Shown here: piece by piece, positions 33,002 through 40,365 of the stretch | Numbering within the stretch: position 1 is the stretch's first letter | Layout: each line of letters starts with the position of its first letter | Origin: RYN-230 sp963782185 | GTDB lineage: Bacteria; Actinomycetota; Actinomycetes; Streptosporangiales; Streptosporangiaceae | NCBI GenBank assembly: GCA_963782185.1 | Contig: CAWAJB010000003.1 | Location: forward strand, 62,001-126,000 | Length of the DNA: 64,000 bases | Direction of reading: 5' to 3' | Notes under the pieces: model-generated | What the model was told of the DNA's origin: nothing | Database searches by the model: none | What the model saw: only the letters and a program-made list of their open reading frames with translations | Position numbers and translations under genes: made by a program

Positions 33002-33715
33002 GTGCAGCTGACCAGCGCGATCCGAATCAGCCGCCCTGCGCCAGAGGTGCTCGACGCGCTGCTGGACGCCGGAACGGTGGCCGCCTGCCTGCCGGGCAGC
33101 CGCCTCATCGGCGAGGTCGCGGACAACACCTACGCCGGGGAACTGCGGCTGCGGATCGGCCCGGTGCACGCGGTCTACGCGGGCACGGTGCGCCTCGACA
33201 ACTCCGACCGCGACGCGGGCACCGCCACGCTGCACGCGTCCGGATGGGAGCGCGGCGGGCAGGGCCGGGCGGACGCCAGCGTGACGCTGCGGGTGGAATC
33301 CCGCGGCGGCAGCACCCGGGTGCTGATCAGTGCCGACCTGATGATCCGCGGCAAGGTCGCCGAGTACGCGCCGGGCGCGATCGGCGACGTCGGCCAGCGG
33401 CTCGTCGAGCAGTTCGCCGGCAACGTCGAGCAGCTCCTCGCGAGCCAGGCCGGTGCCCCGCCGGGCAGCACCGGCCCGCCGGCCAGCACCGGCCCGCCGG
33501 CCAGCACCGGCCCGCCGGCCAGCACCGGCCCGCCGGCTCCGCGGATCGACCGCAGGCTGCTCGCCGCCTCCGCGCTGCTGGTGACCGGCGGGGCCCTGGT
33601 GGCCGGCGCCCTGGCCGGCGTGGCGGCGTGGCGGCGCAGTCACCCGCACCCAGCTTCGTCCCTGTCCTCCGACCCTCCCTGGTCCTTCTCCCACGAAGGG
33701 GCACGCCATGACTAA
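33002..33715 (+). CDS. CoxG-like SRPBCC protein with C-terminal membrane anchor
   Basis: About 237 residues. Residues 1-150 are an SRPBCC/CoxG domain (FxxP-type start MQLTSAIRISRPAPEVLDAL, CLPGSRLIGE, GNVEQLL). Then comes a GPPAST repeat linker and a single hydrophobic helix (LLAASALLVTGGALVAGALAGVA). CoxG proteins are accessory factors of Mo-containing CO dehydrogenases and relatives that attach the enzyme to the membrane and connect it with quinones. Here it probably serves one or both Mo-hydroxylases of the divergent operon. GTG 33002; the end overlaps the permease gene by 8 bases. Confidence 0.83.
   Translation: MQLTSAIRISRPAPEVLDALLDAGTVAACLPGSRLIGEVADNTYAGELRLRIGPVHAVYAGTVRLDNSDRDAGTATLHASGWERGGQGRADASVTLRVESRGGSTRVLISADLMIRGKVAEYAPGAIGDVGQRLVEQFAGNVEQLLASQAGAPPGSTGPPASTGPPASTGPPASTGPPAPRIDRRLLAASALLVTGGALVAGALAGVAAWRRSHPHPASSLSSDPPWSFSHEGARHD
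33466..33537. repeat. 18-bp minisatellite in the CoxG-like gene
   Basis: Four head-to-tail copies of CAGCACCGGCCCGCCGGC with no changes, encoding STGPPA hexapeptides in the linker between the soluble domain and the membrane anchor. Confidence 0.92.
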
Positions 33716-35198
33716 CCCCACCGCCGAAGGCACTCAGCCAGAGCTGAGACCGCTGCAGATCGAGGCCAACGGCATCAACGTCATCACGGACGCGGAGCGC
33801 AAGGGCCATCCGCGCGACCTGTTCTGGCCGTGGTTCGCGGCCAACGTGTCGGTCCTCGGCCTGGGCTACGGCGCGTTCGTGCTCGACTTCGGCGTCTCGT
33901 TCTGGCAGGCGGTCATCCTCGGGCTGGTCGGGATCGTGGTCTCGTTCCTGCTCTGCGGGTTCATCGCGGTGGCCGGCAAGCGGGGTTCGGCGCCGACCAT
34001 GGTGCTGGGCCGCGCCGCGTTCGGGGTCCGCGGCAACAAGCTCCCCTCGCTGATCTCCTGGCTGCTCACGGTGGGCTGGGAGACCGTGCTGATCATCCTG
34101 GCCACGCTGGCCACCGCCACCGTGTTCGAGCGGCTCGGCTGGGGCGGCGGCACCGGGGTCAAGGTGATCGCGCTCATCGTGGTGAGCGCGCTGACCGTGG
34201 CCGGCGGGGTGATGGGCTTCGACCTCATCATGCGCATGCAGTCGGTGATCACCTGGATCACCGGGGTGCTGACCGTGGTGTTCATCATCCTGGTGGCCGA
34301 CAAGATCCACTGGCACACGGTGTCCGCCATCCCGGCCGGGTCGCCGCAGAAGTTCATCGGCGCGCTGGTGTTCGTGATGACCGGGTTCGGGCTCGGCTGG
34401 GTGAACGCGGCCGCGGACTACTCCCGGTACCTGCCGCGCCGCTCCTCGAGCCGGGGCGTGATCGGCTGGACCACGTTCGGCTCCTCCATCGCCCCCATCT
34501 TCCTGCTGATCTTCGGCCTGCTGCTGGCCGGCTCGTCGGCCAAGCTGAGCAGCGCGATCGGCGCGGACCCGGTCGGGGCGCTGACCACCCTGCTGCCCAC
34601 CTGGTTCCTGATCCCGTTCGCGATCGTGGCGGTGCTCGGCCTGGTCGGCGGCTCGGTGCTGGACATCTATTCCTCCGGCCTGTCCCTGCTCGCCCTCGGG
34701 CTGCGCATCCCGCGGTACGCGGCCGCCCTCATCGACGGCACCGTGATGGTGCTGGGCACGATCTACGTGGTGTTCGTGGCCCACAATTTCCTGAACCAGT
34801 TCGAGGGCTTCCTGATCACGCTGGGCGTGCCGATCGCCGCCTGGTGCGGGATCATGCTGGCCGACATCATGCTGCGCCACAAGGACTACTCCGAGCCCGA
34901 GCTGTTCGACCCGCGCGGCCGCTACGGTGACGTCCGGTTCGCCCCGCTGGCCATCATCGTGATCGCGACCGTGATCGGCTGGGGCCTGGTCACCAACAGC
35001 TACGCCAGCTGGCTCACCTGGCAGGGCTACCTGCTCGGCCCGCTCGGCCTGGGCGGCAAGTCCGGCGCCTGGGCGTTCGCCAACCTGGGCGTGCTGGTCG
35101 CGCTGGTCCTCGGGTTCGCCGCCGCGTGGGCGCTCGACATCGCGCCGGTCCGGGCCCAGGAGGCCCGGCCGGTACTCGCCCCGGCGGCGGCTGGATGA
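33708..35198 (+). CDS. NCS1-family purine/cytosine-type permease
   Basis: 496 residues with about twelve hydrophobic segments. The first transmembrane block contains FWPWFAANVSVLGLGYGAFV, and NAAADYSRYLPRRSS is the hallmark of NCS1 nucleobase:cation symporters (CodB, PucI, Mhp1). The cytoplasmic N-terminus precedes the first helix at ~40. It should import a nucleobase, hydantoin, vitamin or similar N-heterocycle. ATG 33708 overlaps the CoxG end; its stop overlaps the next gene (ATGA). Confidence 0.9.
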   Translation: MTNPTAEGTQPELRPLQIEANGINVITDAERKGHPRDLFWPWFAANVSVLGLGYGAFVLDFGVSFWQAVILGLVGIVVSFLLCGFIAVAGKRGSAPTMVLGRAAFGVRGNKLPSLISWLLTVGWETVLIILATLATATVFERLGWGGGTGVKVIALIVVSALTVAGGVMGFDLIMRMQSVITWITGVLTVVFIILVADKIHWHTVSAIPAGSPQKFIGALVFVMTGFGLGWVNAAADYSRYLPRRSSSRGVIGWTTFGSSIAPIFLLIFGLLLAGSSAKLSSAIGADPVGALTTLLPTWFLIPFAIVAVLGLVGGSVLDIYSSGLSLLALGLRIPRYAAALIDGTVMVLGTIYVVFVAHNFLNQFEGFLITLGVPIAAWCGIMLADIMLRHKDYSEPELFDPRGRYGDVRFAPLAIIVIATVIGWGLVTNSYASWLTWQGYLLGPLGLGGKSGAWAFANLGVLVALVLGFAAAWALDIAPVRAQEARPVLAPAAAG

Positions 35199-35758
35199 GT
35201 CATCCCCCGGGCTGCCTGGCCGTCATCGACATGCAGCGGGTGTTCGGCGAGCCGGGCAGCCCCTGGCTGGCACCGCGCTTCGGCGAGATCGTCAAGCCGG
35301 TCCGTGACCTGGTGGCGGCGTTCGGTCCGGACGTGGTGTTCACCCGGTTCGTCGCGCCCGCCAGCCCGGCCGGGGCCTGGCGGGCCTACTACGAGGCGTG
35401 GCCGTTCGCGCTCCAGCCGCCGGACGCGCGGATCTACGAGCTGGCCGGCGAGTTCGCGGGCGCCGGGCCCACGGTGGACACGGCCACGTTCAGCAAGTGG
35501 GGCCCGGACCTGGCCGCGCGGGTCCGGGCCGCCGGGCCCGGCGGCACGGGCAACGATCTCGTGCTGGCGGGGGTCTCCACGGACTGCTGCGTACTGTCCA
35601 CGGCGGTGGCCGCGGCCGACGCGGGGGTCGCGGTCCAGGTGGTCGCGGACGCGTGCGCGGGAGTGGACGACGACAGCCACCACAAGGCGCTGGACATCCT
35701 CCGGCTGTACGCGCCCCTGGTCGAGGTGACCAGCCTGGATGCCGTGCTGGGCGGATGA
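35195..35758 (+). CDS. Isochorismatase-family hydrolase
   Basis: 187 residues. Catalytic triad positions are visible: Asp in LAVIDMQRVFG, Lys in ATFSKWGPDL and Cys in AGVSTDCCVLST. The family includes nicotinamidases, N-carbamoyl-amide hydrolases and ureidoacrylate hydrolases (RutB type), all of which cut amides from N-heterocycle catabolism. Overlaps both neighbours by four bases. In this cluster an amide or carbamoyl intermediate is the likely substrate. Confidence 0.88.
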   Translation: MSHPPGCLAVIDMQRVFGEPGSPWLAPRFGEIVKPVRDLVAAFGPDVVFTRFVAPASPAGAWRAYYEAWPFALQPPDARIYELAGEFAGAGPTVDTATFSKWGPDLAARVRAAGPGGTGNDLVLAGVSTDCCVLSTAVAAADAGVAVQVVADACAGVDDDSHHKALDILRLYAPLVEVTSLDAVLGG

Positions 35759-36756
35759 CGCAGCTCCAGGACCGCGCGGCCGGCGCGCTGTACGGGCTGG
35801 CCGTGGGCGACGCGCTCGGCATGCCCACCGAGTCGCTGCCGCGGGCGCAGATCGTGGCCCGGTACGGCGCGCTGCTGGAGGACTTCCACCCCGGCGCGGC
35901 CGACCAGCCGCTCGCCCCCGGCCTGCCCGCCGGGACCGTCACCGACGACACCGAGCAGGCGCTGCTGCTGGCGGCCCTGATCATCGAGGGGGACGGCGCG
36001 GTCGATGAGGCGGAGTTCGCCCGGCGCCTGCTCGCCTGGGAGGAGGACGTGCGGGCCCGCGGCTCGCTGAGCCTGCTCGGCCCGTCCACCAGGCGCGCGC
36101 TGGCCGCGCTGCTCGCCGGGACCCCGATTACCGAGAGCGGCCGGGCTGGCACCACGAACGGCGCGGCCATGCGGATCACGCCGGTGGGCGTGGCCACCCC
36201 CGCCGGGGACCCTGGCCTGCTGACCGCGCGGGTGGTGGCGGCCAGCCGGGTCACCCACAACACCGGCGTCGCGCTGGCCGGGGCGGCGGCGGTCGCCGCG
36301 GCGGTCAGCGCCGGCGTGGAGGGCGCGACGGTGCCGGAGGCGGCCGGCGCCGCCGTGGCCGCCGCCCGGCTGGCCGCCGGCCACGGCCGGTGGGTGGCGG
36401 CCGCGGACATGGCCACGCGGATCACCTGGGCCACCGGGCTGACCGCCGGGCGGCCCGCGGCCGAGGTCCTGGGCCTCGTGGACACGCTGGTCGGCACGAG
36501 CCTGGCCACCCAGGAGTCGGTGCCCGCCGCGTTCGCGCTGCTGGCCGCCGCACCGGACGATCCGTGGCTGGCCTGCCGGATGGCCGCGTCGGCCGGCGGG
36601 GACACCGACACGATCGCGGCGATCACCGGCGCGGTCGGCGGTGCCTGCCATGGCGCCGCAGCCTTCCCGGAGCGGGCCCGGGGCACGGTCACCGCGGTGA
36701 ACGGGCTGCGGCTGGACGAGGTGGCGGCGGCCCTGCTCGCCGTGCGCTGCCCGTGA
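35755..36756 (+). CDS. ADP-ribosylglycohydrolase-family protein
   Basis: 333 residues, DraG/ARH fold: GALYGLAVGDALGMPTES, the metal-binding TVTDDTEQALLL (Thr-Asp-Asp), TTNGAAMRITPVG, and the second metal site SAGGDTDTIAAITGAVGGA. All metal ligands are kept, so it should be an active N-glycosidase. The neighbours (NCS1 permease, PfkB kinase) resemble the E. coli yegTUV arrangement, where this family sits with a nucleoside transporter and a sugar kinase; that suggests cleavage of a small N-riboside rather than of ADP-ribosylated protein. Confidence 0.88.
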   Translation: MTQLQDRAAGALYGLAVGDALGMPTESLPRAQIVARYGALLEDFHPGAADQPLAPGLPAGTVTDDTEQALLLAALIIEGDGAVDEAEFARRLLAWEEDVRARGSLSLLGPSTRRALAALLAGTPITESGRAGTTNGAAMRITPVGVATPAGDPGLLTARVVAASRVTHNTGVALAGAAAVAAAVSAGVEGATVPEAAGAAVAAARLAAGHGRWVAAADMATRITWATGLTAGRPAAEVLGLVDTLVGTSLATQESVPAAFALLAAAPDDPWLACRMAASAGGDTDTIAAITGAVGGACHGAAAFPERARGTVTAVNGLRLDEVAAALLAVRCP

Positions 36757-37700
36757 GCATCCAGCGGCTGCTCTACCTCGGCAACGTCGTCGTGGACATC
36801 GTGCTGGACGTGCCGGCGCTGCCGGACCGCGGCGGCGATGTGCTGGCCCGCCGGTCCCGGATCACCCCGGGCGGCGGGTTCAACGTGATGGCCGCGGCGG
36901 CCCGGCAGGGGCTGCCCGTGGCCTATGCGGGGGCCCACGGCACCGGGCCGTTCGCCGACCTCGCCCGCGCCGGGCTGGCTGCGGAAGGCATCGAGGTGGT
37001 GCAGCCGGCCACGCCGGGCCGCGACACCGGCGTGGTGGTCGCCGTCGTGGACGACACGGGTGAGCGGACGTTCGTGACCAGCCCCGGCGCGGAGGCCACG
37101 CTGACCGGGGCGGACCTGGCCGGCGTGACCGCCCGGCCCGGCGACGCGGCCGGCCTGTCCGGCTACGGGCTCGTGCACCCCAGCAACCGCGGCGCGCTGC
37201 TCGGCTGGCTGGCCCGGCTGCCGGCGGCGGCCACGGTCGTGTTCGACCCCGGCCCGCTGGTCATGTCCATCCCGCCGGACGCGCTGGACCAGGTGCTCGG
37301 CCGGGCCGACTGGCTGACCTGCAACGCACGCGAGGCGGCGGCGCTGACCGGTTGCGGCACCCCGGCCGCGGCGCTGCGCGCGCTGGCGGCCCGCCTCGCC
37401 GGTGACGGCCGCCCCGCCGCGCGGGTGCTGGTCCGCACCGGACCGGACGGCTGCCTGCTGTCTTCTTTTTCCGCAACGAACCCGCTCCCGGTGCCGGGCT
37501 TCCCGGTCACCGAAGTGGACTCCAATGGGGCGGGCGACACTCACACGGGCGCCTTCATCGCAGCGCTGGCCACCGGGGCGGAGGCCCGGGAGGCGGCCCG
37601 CCGCGCCAATGCCGCGGCGGCTATCTCGGTAACGCGGCGCGGACCCGCCACCGCGCCTACCGCCACCGAACTGGCACAGTTCCTTTCCCAGGTGTCATGA
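36753..37700 (+). CDS. PfkB-family sugar/nucleoside kinase
   Basis: 315 residues. Conserved ribokinase-family blocks: ITPGGGFNVMAAAARQGLP near the N-terminus and DSNGAGDTHTGAFIAAL with the catalytic Asp near the C-terminus. GTG 36753 overlaps the stop of the glycohydrolase (GTGA). It would phosphorylate a free sugar such as ribose, or the nucleoside itself, completing a permease-hydrolase-glycohydrolase-kinase salvage or breakdown unit. Last gene of the rightward operon. Confidence 0.88.
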   Translation: MSIQRLLYLGNVVVDIVLDVPALPDRGGDVLARRSRITPGGGFNVMAAAARQGLPVAYAGAHGTGPFADLARAGLAAEGIEVVQPATPGRDTGVVVAVVDDTGERTFVTSPGAEATLTGADLAGVTARPGDAAGLSGYGLVHPSNRGALLGWLARLPAAATVVFDPGPLVMSIPPDALDQVLGRADWLTCNAREAAALTGCGTPAAALRALAARLAGDGRPAARVLVRTGPDGCLLSSFSATNPLPVPGFPVTEVDSNGAGDTHTGAFIAALATGAEAREAARRANAAAAISVTRRGPATAPTATELAQFLSQVS

Positions 37701-37751
37701 ACACTTTCTCTGCGGTGGTGTAAGAACTCGCCAATCGTGGAATAGATCCTT

Positions 37752-37771
37752 CCGTAATTGATCAATTACGG
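37752..37771. promoter_or_regulatory. 20-bp perfect palindrome before the histone-like gene
   Basis: CCGTAATTGATCAATTACGG is an uninterrupted perfect palindrome and far more AT-rich than its surroundings. It ends at the first base of the ribosome site (GGGGGAG, 37771-37777) of the gene starting at 37782. As DNA it could be a repressor operator; as RNA a hairpin that masks the ribosome site. Confidence 0.6.
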
Positions 37772-37781
37772 GGGGAGATCA

Positions 37782-39038
37782 ATGCCTGTGCAAACCACGG
37801 CACGCACGGCTGTTCGCCGCAAATCAGCGGCGACCGCGCGTACCGGCTCGATTCGCAGCAATGTGGCTAAGAATGCCGCCAGCAATCGGAAATCCAGGAC
37901 CAGCACGAAGGCGAGCGCCGCCAAGCCAATACGGGGCGCGGCCACGAGGGCGGGGAGCATGAGGAGTACTGGAACTGCCGCGAGGACCGTATCGTCCGCG
38001 GCCGTGAAGGTCGCCTCGTCGGCGACCCAGATGGCGGCGGCGGCCACCAAGGCCACGTCGTCGGCGAAGACCATGTCCACCGCCATGCAGGCGATGAACA
38101 CCGCGACCAAGACGATGTCCGGCGCCATGCAGGCCATGAACATGGCGACCAAGGCCATGTCGTCAGCGGCCAAGGCGCTGACCGGGGCGGCCATGACGGC
38201 CTCGGCCCCGCCGGCCAAGTCACGGACGGCGGCCAAGCCCAGGACGGCGGCGAAGTCACGGACGGCGGCCAAGCCGCGGACGGCGGCGAAGTCACGGACG
38301 GCGGCCAAGCCGCGGACCGCGGTCAAGCCGCGGACCACGGCGAAGGCCAGGAGCACCGCCAAGCCCAAGGTTGTGGCCAAGCCCAGGACCGCGGTGAAGG
38401 CCAGGACTGCGGCTAAGCCCAGGACCACGGCGAGGGCCGGGAGCGCGGCGAAGCGCGCGAGCGCTACGACGTCGAGGACGGCCACGGCCACCAGGAGCCG
38501 GCCGGCCGCGAAACCCAAGGCAGCCAGGCCCCGGACCGCGGCCGGGTCCCGCACCGTGGCCAGGGCGTCAGCGACGGCGTCCCGGTCCCGGACCATGACC
38601 GCGGGCCGCAAGCCGGCGTCGTCGCGGCCAGCCCGGGCGATCGCGAAGCCGAGGGCGATCGCGAAGCCGAGGCCGGCCACGGCGGCGAAGCCGCGTACGG
38701 CGGTCAAGCCGCGCACGGCGGTCAAGCCGAGGGCGATCGCGAAGCCGAAGCCGGCCACGGCCGCCAAGCCGCGCACCGCGATCAAGCCGAGGACGACGGC
38801 CCGGCCGGGACTGGCCGCGAAGCCGGCGCTGGCCAAGAAGGCGGGCACGGCGATGAAGCCGGGCATGAAGCCGGGAATGGCCAGGCCGGCCGCTTCGCGG
38901 CCCGCCATGTCCCGCCCCGGGACGGCGCGCCCGGGGATTCCGGCCGTCGGCCCGGGTGGGTCGCAGCCCGGCAATGGCACGCCCGCGATAGCGGGAACCG
39001 ACCGCTACCGCGACATGCTGGCCGGTCTCATGCGCTGA
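37782..39038 (+). CDS. Histone H1-like Lys/Ala/Arg/Pro-rich repeat protein
   Basis: 418 residues, strongly basic. Residues ~80-145 are a Met/Ala/Thr/Ser-rich region of repeating heptad-like units (STAMQAMNTATKTM); ~150-360 are tandem KPRTAAKSRTAA / KPRTAVKPR units like the C-terminal tails of bacterial H1-like proteins; the end is Pro/Gly/Met-rich, then DRYRDMLAGLMR. It probably binds DNA or polyphosphate non-specifically. ATG 37782 has a strong ribosome site. The reverse strand is also open for ~400 codons (37766-38980), but that frame gives a Val/Leu/Ala repeat without a ribosome site, so I prefer the forward gene. Confidence 0.7.
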   Translation: MPVQTTARTAVRRKSAATARTGSIRSNVAKNAASNRKSRTSTKASAAKPIRGAATRAGSMRSTGTAARTVSSAAVKVASSATQMAAAATKATSSAKTMSTAMQAMNTATKTMSGAMQAMNMATKAMSSAAKALTGAAMTASAPPAKSRTAAKPRTAAKSRTAAKPRTAAKSRTAAKPRTAVKPRTTAKARSTAKPKVVAKPRTAVKARTAAKPRTTARAGSAAKRASATTSRTATATRSRPAAKPKAARPRTAAGSRTVARASATASRSRTMTAGRKPASSRPARAIAKPRAIAKPRPATAAKPRTAVKPRTAVKPRAIAKPKPATAAKPRTAIKPRTTARPGLAAKPALAKKAGTAMKPGMKPGMARPAASRPAMSRPGTARPGIPAVGPGGSQPGNGTPAIAGTDRYRDMLAGLMR

Positions 39039-39203
39039 GACGGTCACGCCGCGAGCCTGGCGGCCGGCTGGCCGGGTGCGGTGCCTTACGGGGTGCCGCG
39101 GAAACCCGGCCACGCCGGCCGCCAGGCTTTTCCGTGCCTGGGCCGCCGAAGGAGATCAGCCCCTCGGGGGCTCTGCGGTTCAGCGCCCGGTGCCCGGCCG
39201 GCG

Positions 39204-40247
39204 TCAACACCTACCGCGCGTACCGGCTGCCCTGGCCGGGAACCGGCCGGCGGTAGCGGGCCTGGCCGCCGGGCCGGCCGGCGGTGGCGGTGCGGGGTGG
39301 TGCGCCCAGGGCGGTGCCCAGCTCGCACCGTCGCGCCGGCCCGGCGGCCTGGCAGCCAGGTAGGTGCGCAGTGCGGTAAGTGCCGGGTGACGGTTGTCGC
39401 TGCGCCAGATCAGTGAGTGCGGGTACACCGGCACCGGATCGCATACGGCGATGCGCCGCAGGCCGAAACCGTCGGGCCAGACCAGCCGGGTCTGCTCGCC
39501 CACCAGGGTGGCCAGCGCCGGGGAGGCCGCGATCACGTCCAGGAGAGGCTCCGTGCCGAAGTCGGGGCCGGTCACGTCGATGGTGAGACCGAAGGCGGCC
39601 GCGAGCTCGCCGTAGTACGCGGCCCACTCCGTCCCGGCGACCAGGCCGGGCATCCAGATCCGGTGCCCGGCCAGCCCGGCCGGCGTGACCGCCCGGGCCC
39701 CGGCCAGCGCGTGACCCGGCCCGGTGAGCAGTTGGACGGGCTCGTCGTGGACCCGGGCGGCCGCGATACCGCCCGGGAGCTGGCCGGCGGCCACCGTGAC
39801 CGCGCGGAAGGACGCATCGATCGTGCCGGCCTGCACCGCGGCGATGGCCGCGCCGGCGTCGAAGAGGGTGACGACGTCGAGCCCGGTTCGCGGGTGCGCG
39901 CGGCGGAAGTGGCTCAGCAGGGCCGCTGGTGCGAGCCGGCGGCCGACCACGTTAACGCGCAGCGCGCGGCGGCCGGGCCGCACCGACGCGGCAGCCCGCG
40001 CCTCAGCCTGGAGGAGCTCACGCGCGTGCGGCAGGAACGCCTCCCCTTCCACGGTGAGCCGGGCTCCCCGCGTGGTGCGGGTGAACAGCCGCACCCCGAG
40101 GTCCTTCTCCAGCGCGGCGATGCGCCTGGACACGGCCTGCTGGGTGATCGACAGGTCAGCGGCGGCTTCGGAGAACTGGCCCGCGTCCGCGACCGCGGCG
40201 AAGGTCCGCACGGCATCGAGGTCCACGCCGACCGACCCTAGTTGCAC
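39204..40247 (-). CDS. LysR-family transcriptional regulator
   Basis: 347 residues. The N-terminal helix-turn-helix is DLDAVRTFAAVADAGQFSEAA...SITQQAVSRRIAALEKDLGVRLF, followed by a normal periplasmic-binding-type effector domain. The C-terminus carries an extra ~40-residue Pro/Ala/Arg tail (HHPAPPPPAGPAARPATAG). GTG 40247 or GTG 40226 can start it; the latter puts the family's usual 'xDLDAVRTF' at the N-terminus. It is divergent from the MFS gene that starts 119 bases away and probably controls it. Confidence 0.87.
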   Translation of the reverse strand: MQLGSVGVDLDAVRTFAAVADAGQFSEAAADLSITQQAVSRRIAALEKDLGVRLFTRTTRGARLTVEGEAFLPHARELLQAEARAAASVRPGRRALRVNVVGRRLAPAALLSHFRRAHPRTGLDVVTLFDAGAAIAAVQAGTIDASFRAVTVAAGQLPGGIAAARVHDEPVQLLTGPGHALAGARAVTPAGLAGHRIWMPGLVAGTEWAAYYGELAAAFGLTIDVTGPDFGTEPLLDVIAASPALATLVGEQTRLVWPDGFGLRRIAVCDPVPVYPHSLIWRSDNRHPALTALRTYLAARPPGRRDGASWAPPWAHHPAPPPPAGPAARPATAGRFPARAAGTRGRC

Positions 40248-40365
40248 AACGCACGGTTGTGGCGCGCCGGCGCGGTGGTTGTTTGATCCCGCCGCCGCGG
40301 TGCGCTTTGATCTCGCCCGTCAGCGTGACGAGGTCCCGGGCGAGACGGCGAGGGGTGTGCTGCAC

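Noticed and set aside
37766..38980. Reverse-strand frame of ~400 codons opposite the histone-like gene
   Set aside because: It gives a Val/Leu/Ala repeat with no ribosome site and no recognisable fold; the forward frame has a strong ribosome site and a known protein type.
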